From Candidatus Eisenbacteria bacterium (GTDB taxonomy: Bacteria; Eisenbacteria; RBG-16-71-46; SZUA-252): a stretch of DNA of 64,000 nucleotides. The position numbers were made by a program, and so were the translations under genes. Of this stretch, positions 36,669 through 46,194 are shown piece by piece. The notes below the pieces were generated by a model that had not been told where the DNA came from, ran no database searches, and was given only the letters and a program-made list of their open reading frames with translations. The stretch lies in assembly GCA_005893275.1 (NCBI GenBank), contig VBOW01000017.1, forward strand, positions 20,267 through 84,266, given 5' to 3'. Numbering within the stretch: the first letter of the stretch is position 1; each line of letters begins with the position of its first letter.

Positions 36669-37469
36669 GTGACTTCGATCCGAATCGTCCTCGGCGCGGC
36701 GATCGCGCTTAGCCTCGCGGTGGCGGGCTGCGCGACCACCGGCCCGGGTGGAAAGAAAAGTGTCATCCTGATCGGCGAAACGGAGGAGCGGGACATCGGA
36801 GCGAAGATGGCCGCCCAGATCCGCGCCGAGAGGAAGATATCCTCGGACCGAGTCCTTACAGACTACGTGAATCGCACGGGCCAACATATTGTGAGATTGT
36901 CCGATCGCCCCGGGATCCCGTATCAGTTCTCGGTCATCGTGAGCAAGGACGTCAACGCCTTCGCGTTGCCCGGCGGCTACGTCTACGTCTACACCGGCCT
37001 GATGAAGCGCCTCGATACCCAGGCCCAGCTGGCCGGGGTCCTGGCCCACGAGATCAGTCACGTCGTCGCCCGCCACAGCGTGAAGCGCCTGCAGGAGGGC
37101 CTTGGTTTTCAGGCATTGAGCACCCTCGTCTTCGGGGGAGCCGGCCAGGCCACGAAGACGGTGGTGGGCGTGGGGCTCGGGCTCGTGATGCAGGGATACA
37201 GCCGCGACATGGAGGCGGAGGCGGATTCCTACGGGACCATGTACATGGCGCGGGCGGGGTTCAACCCCGAGGGAATGGCTCAAGTAATGGACAAGCTCAG
37301 CGCCCTAAGCGACGGGGGATACGGTTTTTGGGAGAACTTGGCCTCGGACCATCCGCCCGCGGCAAAACGAGCCGCGGCGGTCCGGACGGAGATCCGAGAG
37401 AAGGGCCTCGACGCGGGCTTGCCTTCCGATCCGGAGCCCTACCGCGTCGTGAAGTCGCGAATCCCGTAA
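36669..37469 (+). CDS. M48-family zinc metalloprotease, lipoprotein
   Basis: 266 residues with a lipobox ending in AVAGC (Cys21), so probably anchored in the outer envelope. The zinc site HEISH is at residues 127-131 with the third ligand Glu in DMEAEADSYG, the pattern of M48 (LoiP/BepA-like) peptidases. NAFALPGGYVYVYTGLM before the zinc site is typical. It likely degrades or helps fold outer-membrane proteins. No TPR region follows, unlike BepA. Ends 7 bp from the convergent pgi stop. Confidence 0.92.
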   Translation: MTSIRIVLGAAIALSLAVAGCATTGPGGKKSVILIGETEERDIGAKMAAQIRAERKISSDRVLTDYVNRTGQHIVRLSDRPGIPYQFSVIVSKDVNAFALPGGYVYVYTGLMKRLDTQAQLAGVLAHEISHVVARHSVKRLQEGLGFQALSTLVFGGAGQATKTVVGVGLGLVMQGYSRDMEAEADSYGTMYMARAGFNPEGMAQVMDKLSALSDGGYGFWENLASDHPPAAKRAAAVRTEIREKGLDAGLPSDPEPYRVVKSRIP

Positions 37470-37476
37470 GAAGGGA

Positions 37477-39228
37477 TCAGGTTTGAGGGATCGCGACGAG
37501 CGCCCGCTCGACCGCCTGGGCAATGGTCGCGAGGCCCTGCGCGACGCTTCCGGCGATGTGAAGCCTGAGCGCGGGCTTCCCTCGGGCGTCGAGCGCCTGC
37601 AGATCGCCGAGCGCTTGGGCGAGCTTGAGCTTTCCGAATGTGATCCGGCTCCCGGGGATCGGGAGATCCTCGGGAGCCGAAGAGGTGATCTGCAGGAAGA
37701 TGCCGGTTTTTGGTCCCCCCTTGTAGAGCTGCCCGATCGAGTGGAGAAACCGGGGTCCGTATCCTTGGAGCACGGGGATCCGGATCGCGTCGCGGATCTC
37801 ACGGCGCAGCTGGGCGAACGCGCTCTCGGTTCCGGCGGTGCGCTCCACGTAGGCCAGGATCGCGAGATAGTCCCCCGATCGCTTGAGCGCGAGCAAGCGC
37901 CCGATGAGCATCTCGAGGCTGGGATGGCCGGGCGTGCGCGACGTGAGCCTATCCCAGAGCTTATCGGAGGCGTAGACTAGAATGTCCTCTTCCCGCGCCC
38001 GGGACTCTCCCTCGGGCGCGGCTCCGGTTTTCTCGATCTGGGCGAGGATCGTGGCTGTGTTGTCCTTGCTCTCCTGCACGTTCGGCTCGTCGAAAGGATC
38101 GATTCCCAGCACCGCTCCCGCGATCGCCGTCGCAACCTCCCAGCGGTAGAATTCCCCCGCCAGCTCGGCTCGGCGGGAAAGCCCGATTTCGATCCAGGGC
38201 GCTCCTGTCTGCCTTAGCTCGACGCCGAGCTGAACCAGCTCCGCGGCCGGCTCGGAGGCGAGCGTGAGGCACGCAAAGCAGCGGTCCTCGGAGTAATAGC
38301 GCGCGAACCCGGGCGGTTCTCCCTCCACGGGAACGATGCCGAGACCCTCCTTGCCGGTCGATTCGGCGACGAGCTGCTCGATCCAGTACCCGAGCGGGCG
38401 CAACGAGGGGACCGTGAGGAGCGTGAGCTTGTCCCGTCCGGCGCGTGCGGCGGCGCCGAGGAGCGCGCCCAAGCGAAGAGCGTCGTTTCGCGCGGGGTCC
38501 GGATCGCCGCACGCCTCGGCGGCCCGCGCGGCGCTCTCGGCGAATGCCTTGAGGTTGAGGCCCAAGAGCGCCGCCGGCACCATTCCGAAATAGGAAAGCG
38601 CGGAGTAGCGCCCGCCGATGTCGGCCGGATTCAAGAACACGCGCCGCATCCCCTCCTCGCTCGCGAGGCGGTCGAGCGCCGAGCCCGGGTCCGTGATCGC
38701 GGCGAAGCGCCGCGCCGGGTCCGCCACTCCGGTCTCCTCGAGGCGCGCTCGGAAGTAGCGGTAGTGGGAGAGCGTTTCGATCGTGCGTCCCGACTTGCTG
38801 GAGACGAGGAAGAACGTGCGATCGAGCCGGTGCGACGCTTCGGAGGCGCGGATCGCGGCGGGATCGGTGGAGTCCAGGACCTCGAGCGTCGGTGCCCCCG
38901 GGGACGGGGCCATGACTTCCGCGAGCACGTCGGCGGCGAGGCTCGAGCCGCCCATCCCCAGGAGAAGAACGCGGGTGAACCCTTCGGACCGTATCTCCGA
39001 GGCGAACGCGGTCAGCTCCCCGATCTTGGATTCCAGCCAACGCGGGGAGCTAAGCCATCCGAGGCGGTTCAGGATGATCTTCTGGTGCCCGGGGTCCTGC
39101 TTCCAGAGCGAGGCGTCGCGGCGGAGAAGGCGCGCGACCGCCTCCTCTCGCGCGAGCGACTCGAGAGTGGCGCGGTAGGCGGTCTCGAGTCCGCCCGGGA
39201 ACTCATTGATGCTGGTGCGTGCGCTCAT
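37477..39228 (-). CDS. pgi: Glucose-6-phosphate isomerase
   Basis: 583 residues from the ATG at 39228, preferred over 39267 because it overlaps the rpiB 3' end less. LLGMGGSSLAADVLAE, FLVSSKSGRTIETLSHYRYF and the late QGYGPRFLHSIGQLYKGGP identify the long type that in other bacteria is the C-terminal half of Tal-Pgi fusions. It interconverts glucose-6-phosphate and fructose-6-phosphate. It overlaps rpiB by 26 bp. Confidence 0.92.
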   Translation of the reverse strand: MSARTSINEFPGGLETAYRATLESLAREEAVARLLRRDASLWKQDPGHQKIILNRLGWLSSPRWLESKIGELTAFASEIRSEGFTRVLLLGMGGSSLAADVLAEVMAPSPGAPTLEVLDSTDPAAIRASEASHRLDRTFFLVSSKSGRTIETLSHYRYFRARLEETGVADPARRFAAITDPGSALDRLASEEGMRRVFLNPADIGGRYSALSYFGMVPAALLGLNLKAFAESAARAAEACGDPDPARNDALRLGALLGAAARAGRDKLTLLTVPSLRPLGYWIEQLVAESTGKEGLGIVPVEGEPPGFARYYSEDRCFACLTLASEPAAELVQLGVELRQTGAPWIEIGLSRRAELAGEFYRWEVATAIAGAVLGIDPFDEPNVQESKDNTATILAQIEKTGAAPEGESRAREEDILVYASDKLWDRLTSRTPGHPSLEMLIGRLLALKRSGDYLAILAYVERTAGTESAFAQLRREIRDAIRIPVLQGYGPRFLHSIGQLYKGGPKTGIFLQITSSAPEDLPIPGSRITFGKLKLAQALGDLQALDARGKPALRLHIAGSVAQGLATIAQAVERALVAIPQT

Positions 39229-39655
39229 ATTCGGTGATCTGGCCCACGCGCCGGGCGTGACGTCCACCGTCGAAGGGAGACTGGAACCAGGTGTCGAGAA
39301 TCGGGACCAGGTCGCCGGCCGCGGTGAAGGCGGACGCGAGGACGAGAACGTTCGCGTCGTTGTGGCGCCGCGCGAGCTCGGCCATTTTGGGATTCAGACA
39401 GATCGTGGCGCGGATTCCGTCGACCTTGTTCGCCGCGATCGCGATGCCGTTGCCGGAGTCGCAGAGGAGCACTCCGCGCTCCACCTTTCCATCCCGCACG
39501 GCCTCGGCGACCCGGAACGCGTAGGGCGGATAGTCGGTCGATTCGGGGGAATGGGTCCCCATATCCTGTATAGCATGGCCGCGGCTTTCGAGGTGCTTCT
39601 TGACGCGCTCTTTCATCTCGAAGCCGGCGTGATCGGCTCCGATCGCGATGATCAT
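39203..39655 (-). CDS. rpiB: Ribose-5-phosphate isomerase B
   Basis: 150 residues from the ATG at 39655, which has a GGGAGAA ribosome-binding site. IAIGADHAGFEMK and GVLLCDSGNGIAIAANKVDGIRA are the RpiB/LacAB signatures, with the catalytic Cys present and Ser replacing the usual Thr of CGTG. It converts ribulose-5-phosphate to ribose-5-phosphate. It probably leads a two-gene operon with pgi. Confidence 0.93.
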   Translation of the reverse strand: MIIAIGADHAGFEMKERVKKHLESRGHAIQDMGTHSPESTDYPPYAFRVAEAVRDGKVERGVLLCDSGNGIAIAANKVDGIRATICLNPKMAELARRHNDANVLVLASAFTAAGDLVPILDTWFQSPFDGGRHARRVGQITEYERTHQHQ

Positions 39656-39739
39656 GGCTTCTCCCGAGGCGTGTTCGACGTTGGAACAGGACCGCACGGC
39701 GAGGCTAGAGCATGGCATCGAAGCAGCGCAATAGCCGAG

Positions 39740-39776
39740 TTGACACGCGGGAGCTTACAGTGGAAACTGCGGGTCC
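39740..39776 (+). promoter_or_regulatory. Hemerythrin gene promoter, apparently leaderless
   Basis: A consensus TTGACA (39740-39745), 17-bp spacer and GAAACT (39763-39768) end 8 nt before the ATG at 39777. The -10 match is only partial (A2, A4, T6), but position and -35 box fit the leaderless pattern seen elsewhere in the window. Confidence 0.55.
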
Positions 39777-40274
39777 ATGACCATCGGTCAACCCAGTCCG
39801 CGCAGCACGGACGCACTGCGCGCCGAGCACCAGAAGATCCTAGCGAGCCTCTACGCAAGCGCCGAGAGACTGGAGAGGCTCCACGAGCAGACGACCCCGC
39901 AGCAGATGGCGATGGCGCGCGAAGTGCTCGATTTCGTGCGCCAGCAGGTCGCGCCGCACTCCCGCGCCGAAGAATACACGCTCTATCCAGCCGCCGATTG
40001 GGCCGCGGGAGAAGGCTCGCACGTGACCGAAATGTCTCGCTTCGAGCACCAGCTCGTGACCCGCCGCTGCGAGGCGCTCGACAAGGCGATCCAGGCGGGA
40101 GCGCCCGCGGGAAAGCTCATGCACCTCTGCTACGCGATTCTCGGGCTCATCGCCGCCCACTTCGTCGCGACCGAGGAAGTCCTCTTTCCCTACCTCGACA
40201 AGGCGTTCGACCCAGCCCGCTTCGAGAAGGAGGTCGTGACTCCGCTCCGGGTCGAGCGCGGCCAGAAACGCTAG
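39777..40274 (+). CDS. Hemerythrin-like HHE-domain protein
   Basis: 165-residue four-helix protein with His/Glu ligands spaced as in hemerythrin domains: RAEHQKIL, PHSRAEEYTLYPA, SRFEHQLV and AAHFVATEEVLFPYL. It probably binds a di-iron centre and handles O2, NO or iron. No output domain is fused. Its stop overlaps the convergent M3 peptidase stop by 4 bp. Confidence 0.85.
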   Translation: MTIGQPSPRSTDALRAEHQKILASLYASAERLERLHEQTTPQQMAMAREVLDFVRQQVAPHSRAEEYTLYPAADWAAGEGSHVTEMSRFEHQLVTRRCEALDKAIQAGAPAGKLMHLCYAILGLIAAHFVATEEVLFPYLDKAFDPARFEKEVVTPLRVERGQKR

Positions 40275-42334
40275 TTCTTTCCCGCCAGCCACTCGTCGAA
40301 GGAGTGAAAATCGTAGTCGCGCCCCAGGAACGAATGCACCAGCTTCGCCGCCGGCGCCGATCCGCCGGCCGCCAGCACCGTATCGCGGTAGCGACGCGCG
40401 ACCATGGGGTCGAGCAGGTTTGACTTGTCGAACTTGCTGAACATGTCCTTGGAGATCACGAGCGACCACATATAGGTGTAGTAGACGGCCGAGTACCCGT
40501 CGAGATGACCGAACGCCGCCTGGAAGTGCGTGTCGGGCATCGGCGGGTAGGGCGTGTACTTGGGCTCGAGGTCCCCGCGGATCCGGTCCGTGTCGATCTC
40601 ACGAGGCGGCCGGTCGTAGTAGTGGAGCGAAATCGCCGAGTAGAGGTTCTGGTAGGCGATCGAGGTGGCGCGCCCGAACCAGTCCGCGCGCCGCATCCGT
40701 TCCACCATCTCGTTCGGGATGGGCTCGCCGGTCTGGTAGTGCTTGGCGAAGGTCTGGAGCACACCGGGATTCCAGCACCACTCCTCGAGCATCTGCGACG
40801 GCGCCTCGACGAAGTCCCACTCGGTGGCGATCCCCGAGATCGCCTCCCAGCGCTGATGTCCGCCGAAGATCGCGTGGAGCAGGTGACCGAACTCGTGGAA
40901 GAAGGTCACCACGTCGCCGTGCTCCATGAGGCCCGGGTCCCCCTCTTTCCCTCCGGGGAAGTTGCACACGAGCGCCGCTTCCGGGATCTGGACTCCGTCG
41001 ACGCCGGTCCGGATGCCGAAATTCGCGGCATGGTTGTATTTCCCGGGCCGCGGATGGAGGTCCAGATAGAAGCGTCCGATCATGGTGCCGTTTTCCCACA
41101 CTTCATAGGCTTCGACGCTCGGGTCCCAGACATCCGCGTTCGCGATCCGCTTGTAGGTGACGCCGAATAGCTTCGACGTGGAGCTCAGGACGCCCTGCTT
41201 CACCTCCTCGAAGGGGAAGTAGGGCCTCGCCTGCTGCGCGTCGAAGTTGTAATCGCGCTTCCGGATCAGCTCACCGTAGTAGCGGCGGTCCCACTGGTTC
41301 ACGATCGTCGCCGCGGGCTCGTCGTCCCTCTTTCGCTTGAGATAGATTTCGTATTCCTCTTGCGCGCGCTTCAGGGTCAGCCCGCGCAGCCGCTCGATGA
41401 ACGAGGCCACGTTCTTGTCACTCTCGATCATCTTGTCCCGCGTGGCGTACTCCGCCCAGGTCTTGAATCCGAGAAGCCGGGCCAGCTCGTAGCGCTTCGC
41501 GATCATCTTGTCGAGGACCGCCATGTTGCCGGGGTACGCCCGGTTCAAGAATTCGTGGAGGAGACGCCGACGCACCTCCCCGTTCTTGGCATAGCTCATC
41601 ACCGGGAAGAAATCCGGGTACTCGATGCCGATCGTGATCTTGCCGTCCGGGCCAGGGGGGTGCGACTTGATGTAATCCTCGGGGAGGCCGTCCAGCTCGG
41701 CGGCGCTCGACAGCGTGATCGTGCGCGAGTCGTTCCGGATGTTCTTGTCGAAATCCTGCCCGATCGCGACCAGCTCCTCGCGGAGCGCCATGATTTTCTT
41801 CCGCGTCGCCTCGTCCTTGTCGACGCCGGAGAGCCGGAAATCGCGGAGGGTCTTGGCGACACAGTAGTGGGTGTTCTCGTCGGTGCCCTTGAGCTCGATC
41901 GCGGAGAGGGCATCGTAGACCGCGCGGTTGAGGCCCAGGTCGTTCAGGAACTTGCTCGCGATGCGGGTCTCCTCCTCGGCCACCGCCCGCACGGTGGAGT
42001 CGGGGTGGACCGACTCGATCAGATTCGCGGCGTACGCGGCATTGTCCCCGTGCAGCAGCGCTTCGTTGTAAGGCACGAGCGTGTTCTCGATCGTGCGCGG
42101 GCCCTTGGCCGCAAGCATGCGGTCGACCGCAGCCGCCGCGACTCTCAACTCGCCCTCCTCCGAGGTGCGAAATCCGCCCGAGTCGGGGCGCCCGGCCCAG
42201 AAGGGAGGCGCGACCGGGGTGGCCGACCCTGCCGCAAACGCGGCAACGGGTGGCTCGATCGCGGCCCCGAGCAAAGATCCGGTGAAGACGACCGCGGACA
42301 GAAACGGCAGGAATCGAAGCGTGGCGAAGCGCAC
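40271..42334 (-). CDS. M3-family zinc metallopeptidase, secreted (copy 1)
   Basis: 687 residues from the GTG at 42334, chosen because AAGGAGG lies 4 nt upstream and a signal peptide follows at once; the GTG at 42352 is less likely. The thimet/oligopeptidase zinc motif is HEFGHLLHAIFGG (His480, Glu481, His484), with a further Glu in EAPSQMLEEWCW. M3 enzymes cleave short peptides and are usually cytoplasmic; the signal peptide makes this periplasmic or exported. A close paralogue of equal length lies at 59796-61856. Confidence 0.93.
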   Translation of the reverse strand: MRFATLRFLPFLSAVVFTGSLLGAAIEPPVAAFAAGSATPVAPPFWAGRPDSGGFRTSEEGELRVAAAAVDRMLAAKGPRTIENTLVPYNEALLHGDNAAYAANLIESVHPDSTVRAVAEEETRIASKFLNDLGLNRAVYDALSAIELKGTDENTHYCVAKTLRDFRLSGVDKDEATRKKIMALREELVAIGQDFDKNIRNDSRTITLSSAAELDGLPEDYIKSHPPGPDGKITIGIEYPDFFPVMSYAKNGEVRRRLLHEFLNRAYPGNMAVLDKMIAKRYELARLLGFKTWAEYATRDKMIESDKNVASFIERLRGLTLKRAQEEYEIYLKRKRDDEPAATIVNQWDRRYYGELIRKRDYNFDAQQARPYFPFEEVKQGVLSSTSKLFGVTYKRIANADVWDPSVEAYEVWENGTMIGRFYLDLHPRPGKYNHAANFGIRTGVDGVQIPEAALVCNFPGGKEGDPGLMEHGDVVTFFHEFGHLLHAIFGGHQRWEAISGIATEWDFVEAPSQMLEEWCWNPGVLQTFAKHYQTGEPIPNEMVERMRRADWFGRATSIAYQNLYSAISLHYYDRPPREIDTDRIRGDLEPKYTPYPPMPDTHFQAAFGHLDGYSAVYYTYMWSLVISKDMFSKFDKSNLLDPMVARRYRDTVLAAGGSAPAAKLVHSFLGRDYDFHSFDEWLAGKN

Positions 42335-42395
42335 AAATCCTCCTTGGAACACCGGACTCGTTGATTAGAAAGCCGCAGAACACTCCCGCGCAGGC

Positions 42396-42410
42396 TATGC
42401 TACCACAGCG
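42396..42410 (+). promoter_or_regulatory. -10-like hexamer abutting the MFS start
   Basis: TATGCT at 42396-42401 lies 9 nt before the ATG at 42411 and no Shine-Dalgarno sequence is present. No convincing -35 box at 16-18 bp. Confidence 0.4.
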
Positions 42411-43625
42411 ATGACGCGGGACCGGAGCCTCCTTTACGCGGCCGCTTTTGCGCGCTCGACCGGCGTGGGAATGTCCGGCGTTCTGGTCGGCCTCTACGCC
42501 GCAGAGCTGGGGCTTTCGGCTCCCGGCGTGGGAGCGGTGATCTCGGCGGGGCTCCTCGGGGTCGCGCTCGGAACCCTGGCGGTCACCCTCTACGCCGAAC
42601 GCCTCGGGCGGACACGCTGCCTGGCGGCGCTCGCGGTTCTGGCCGCCATCGGGACCGCCGGGTTCGCCCTCGCTCCCTCGGCCTGGATGCTCGCGCCCGC
42701 CGCGGCGCTCGGCATGGTCAACGGCATGGGACGAGACCGCGGAGCCGCCTTCTCTCTCGAGCAGGCGCTTCTCCCCGATCTGGCCGACGAACGCGGGAGA
42801 ACAGGCGCCTTCGCCTGGTACAACGTCGTTCTGGATCTGGGGCACGCGACGGGAGCCCTCGCGGCGCTCCTGCCGAGCTTGGTTCGGCACGCCGGCCTCA
42901 CGACGCTTGCGTCCTACCGCGTGGGATTCCTCGCCGTCGCGGGGCTCAGCCTGGCCGGTGCCGCGGCCTACCTAGGCTTGAGCGCCCATGCGCGGTCGCG
43001 GCGGGTCATGAAGCCCCCGCCGATCGATCCGGAATCGAAGCGCCGCATCGCCCGGCTCGCGGGGCTATTCGCCATGGACAGCCTCGGCGGCGGCTTTCTC
43101 ACGACCGCGCTCCTCTCCTACTGGTTCTTCCGCCGATTCGGCCTGGGGACGGAGGCGCTGGCCCCGCTGTTTCTCCTCGCGCGGGTGGCCAACGGGCTCT
43201 CGCATCTCGCGGCCGCGTGGCTCGCGCGGCGCATCGGCCTCCTGCGCACCATGGTCTTCACGCACCTGCCCTCGAGCCTTCTCCTGCTCACGGTTCCGAC
43301 CGCGCCGAGCTTCGCGGTCGCCGCGTTCCTCTTCATCCTGCGCGAGTGCCTCGTCGAGATGGACGTGCCCACGAGGCAGTCCTACGTGGTCGCGGTCGTC
43401 GGCCCCGGAGAGCGCGCGGCCGCGGCGGGGGCGACGAATCTCGTGCGCACCGCGGGCTGGGCCGTGGCGCCCGCGTTCGCCGGGGCCGCGATGCAGGGGC
43501 TCGCGCTCTGGTCGCCGCTCGCGGCGGGGGCCGCGCTCAAGATCGCCTACGACCTGGTTCTCTATCGAAGCTTCAGGAGGATCAAGCCGCCCGAGGAGCG
43601 CTCCGAAGCGCTCGCGACGGCCTGA
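42411..43625 (+). CDS. Major facilitator superfamily transporter
   Basis: 404-residue protein with about 12 hydrophobic helices. The loop after helix 2 reads YAERLGRTRCLAAL, an MFS motif A-like turn, and the central loop around residue 200 is charged, as usual. Substrate unknown. Ends 6 bp before the convergent YHS gene. Confidence 0.85.
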   Translation: MTRDRSLLYAAAFARSTGVGMSGVLVGLYAAELGLSAPGVGAVISAGLLGVALGTLAVTLYAERLGRTRCLAALAVLAAIGTAGFALAPSAWMLAPAAALGMVNGMGRDRGAAFSLEQALLPDLADERGRTGAFAWYNVVLDLGHATGALAALLPSLVRHAGLTTLASYRVGFLAVAGLSLAGAAAYLGLSAHARSRRVMKPPPIDPESKRRIARLAGLFAMDSLGGGFLTTALLSYWFFRRFGLGTEALAPLFLLARVANGLSHLAAAWLARRIGLLRTMVFTHLPSSLLLLTVPTAPSFAVAAFLFILRECLVEMDVPTRQSYVVAVVGPGERAAAAGATNLVRTAGWAVAPAFAGAAMQGLALWSPLAAGAALKIAYDLVLYRSFRRIKPPEERSEALATA

Positions 43626-43631
43626 GCGGGG

Positions 43632-44243
43632 TCAGCTCTCGCGGCGGACGTTGTAGACGGTCGGCGTGGCCTGAAACTGGCGCTTCGTCGCCTCCGATTC
43701 GAAGTAGAACGTGTGGTCCTGGAAATGGACCCGCGGCGAGCGCGGCGCGGGCTGGAACCGCGCCTGGGAGACCGGATCGGTGAGGGGCCCCGAGTAGCGG
43801 GTTGGATCCGAGAGAAAATGCTTCATGGCTTCCTTTCCCGAGAAGAAGTAGATCTCTTGGTTCAAGAAGACGCGAAGGCTCGGATCGTAGGACGCCACGC
43901 GGCCCGGGTACACCGGATCCCGCAGCGTCACGTGAAACTGTTTCAGGTATGGGGCGGGGTCTTCACCGAAGACCCGGGGGCAAGTGCGTCAGCAGAATCC
44001 TACGGGCTGCCGGTTCACGTATACCGGCGGGATGCCCGGGTTGAGCACGCCGTGCTTGACGGGGCATCGATCGTTGACGGAGAGCTGGGAGTCGTAGCGG
44101 ACCTTCGCGTAGACCGGTTCCGGGCGGATCGGCCGCGCCACGCCCGGCCTTGGCGGTGGGGCGCTCCGAGGCGCCGCCACGGGCGCGGCGAAAGCCGATG
44201 CCGCGAGCGCGGATGCGGCCAGCGCGATCAGAAGGAATCGCAT
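43632..44243 (-). CDS. Candidate selenoprotein: secreted three-repeat YHS-domain protein with in-frame UGA (Sec85)
   Basis: Read from the ATG at 44243 through a TGA at 43991-43989 to the TGA at 43632, this is 203 residues: a signal peptide (about 1-20), then three YHS-like repeats of about 40 residues, each ending F..DP..Y or similar. Repeat 1 (about 58-102) is VGFC-U-RTCPRVFGEDPAPYL; related YHS proteins have FCC in this place, so the UGA replaces the second Cys. Repeats 2 and 3 (YFFSGKEAMKHFLSDPTRY; YFESEATKRQFQATPTVY) lack the cysteines. The two parts are in one frame, with uninterrupted GC-rich coding composition. YHS domains bind heavy metals. Alternatives are a nonsense mutation or a sequencing error. 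Confidence 0.72.
43957..43991 (-). promoter_or_regulatory. UGA codon with SECIS-like hairpin
   Basis: After the UGA (43991-43989), 13 nt precede a perfect 8-bp stem, 43975-43968 with 43964-43957, capped by the loop GGU (43967-43965). UGA-to-loop distance is 21 nt. Bacterial SECIS elements, read by SelB, are hairpins right after the UGA with a short loop carrying G and U, so spacing and loop both fit. The stem is GC/AU mixed (GGGUCUUC), and lies inside coding sequence. It also creates two inverted GAAGAC sites, which could be coincidence. Confidence 0.6.
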
Positions 44244-44252
44244 AATACCAAC

Positions 44253-44281
44253 AGTATGCCACGCACGCACGGGGTCCCCAA
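44253..44281 (-). promoter_or_regulatory. Possible promoter of the YHS selenoprotein candidate
   Basis: Minus strand TTGGGG (44281-44276), 17-bp spacer, CATACT (44258-44253), then 9 nt to the ATG at 44243. Spacing is exact but the -35 is weak. It lies in a 57-bp divergent spacer shared with the thioredoxin-NHL gene. Confidence 0.4.
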
Positions 44282-44287
44282 ATAGGG

Positions 44288-44300
44288 TATTCTCTCCGGC
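44288..44300 (+). promoter_or_regulatory. -10-like hexamer abutting the thioredoxin-NHL start
   Basis: TATTCT at 44288-44293, 7 nt before the ATG at 44301, with no Shine-Dalgarno sequence. No clear -35 box. Confidence 0.4.
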
Positions 44301-46181
<1,881 letters not shown>

Positions 46182-46194
46182 TCGGAGACCCGCC

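Noticed and set aside
43632..43931. Separate small gene of 99 residues downstream of a truncated 84-residue YHS protein
   Set aside because: The two pieces share one frame, the YHS repeat spans the TGA, and no start signal precedes the GTG at 43931. One readthrough protein explains both; a frameshift is not needed.
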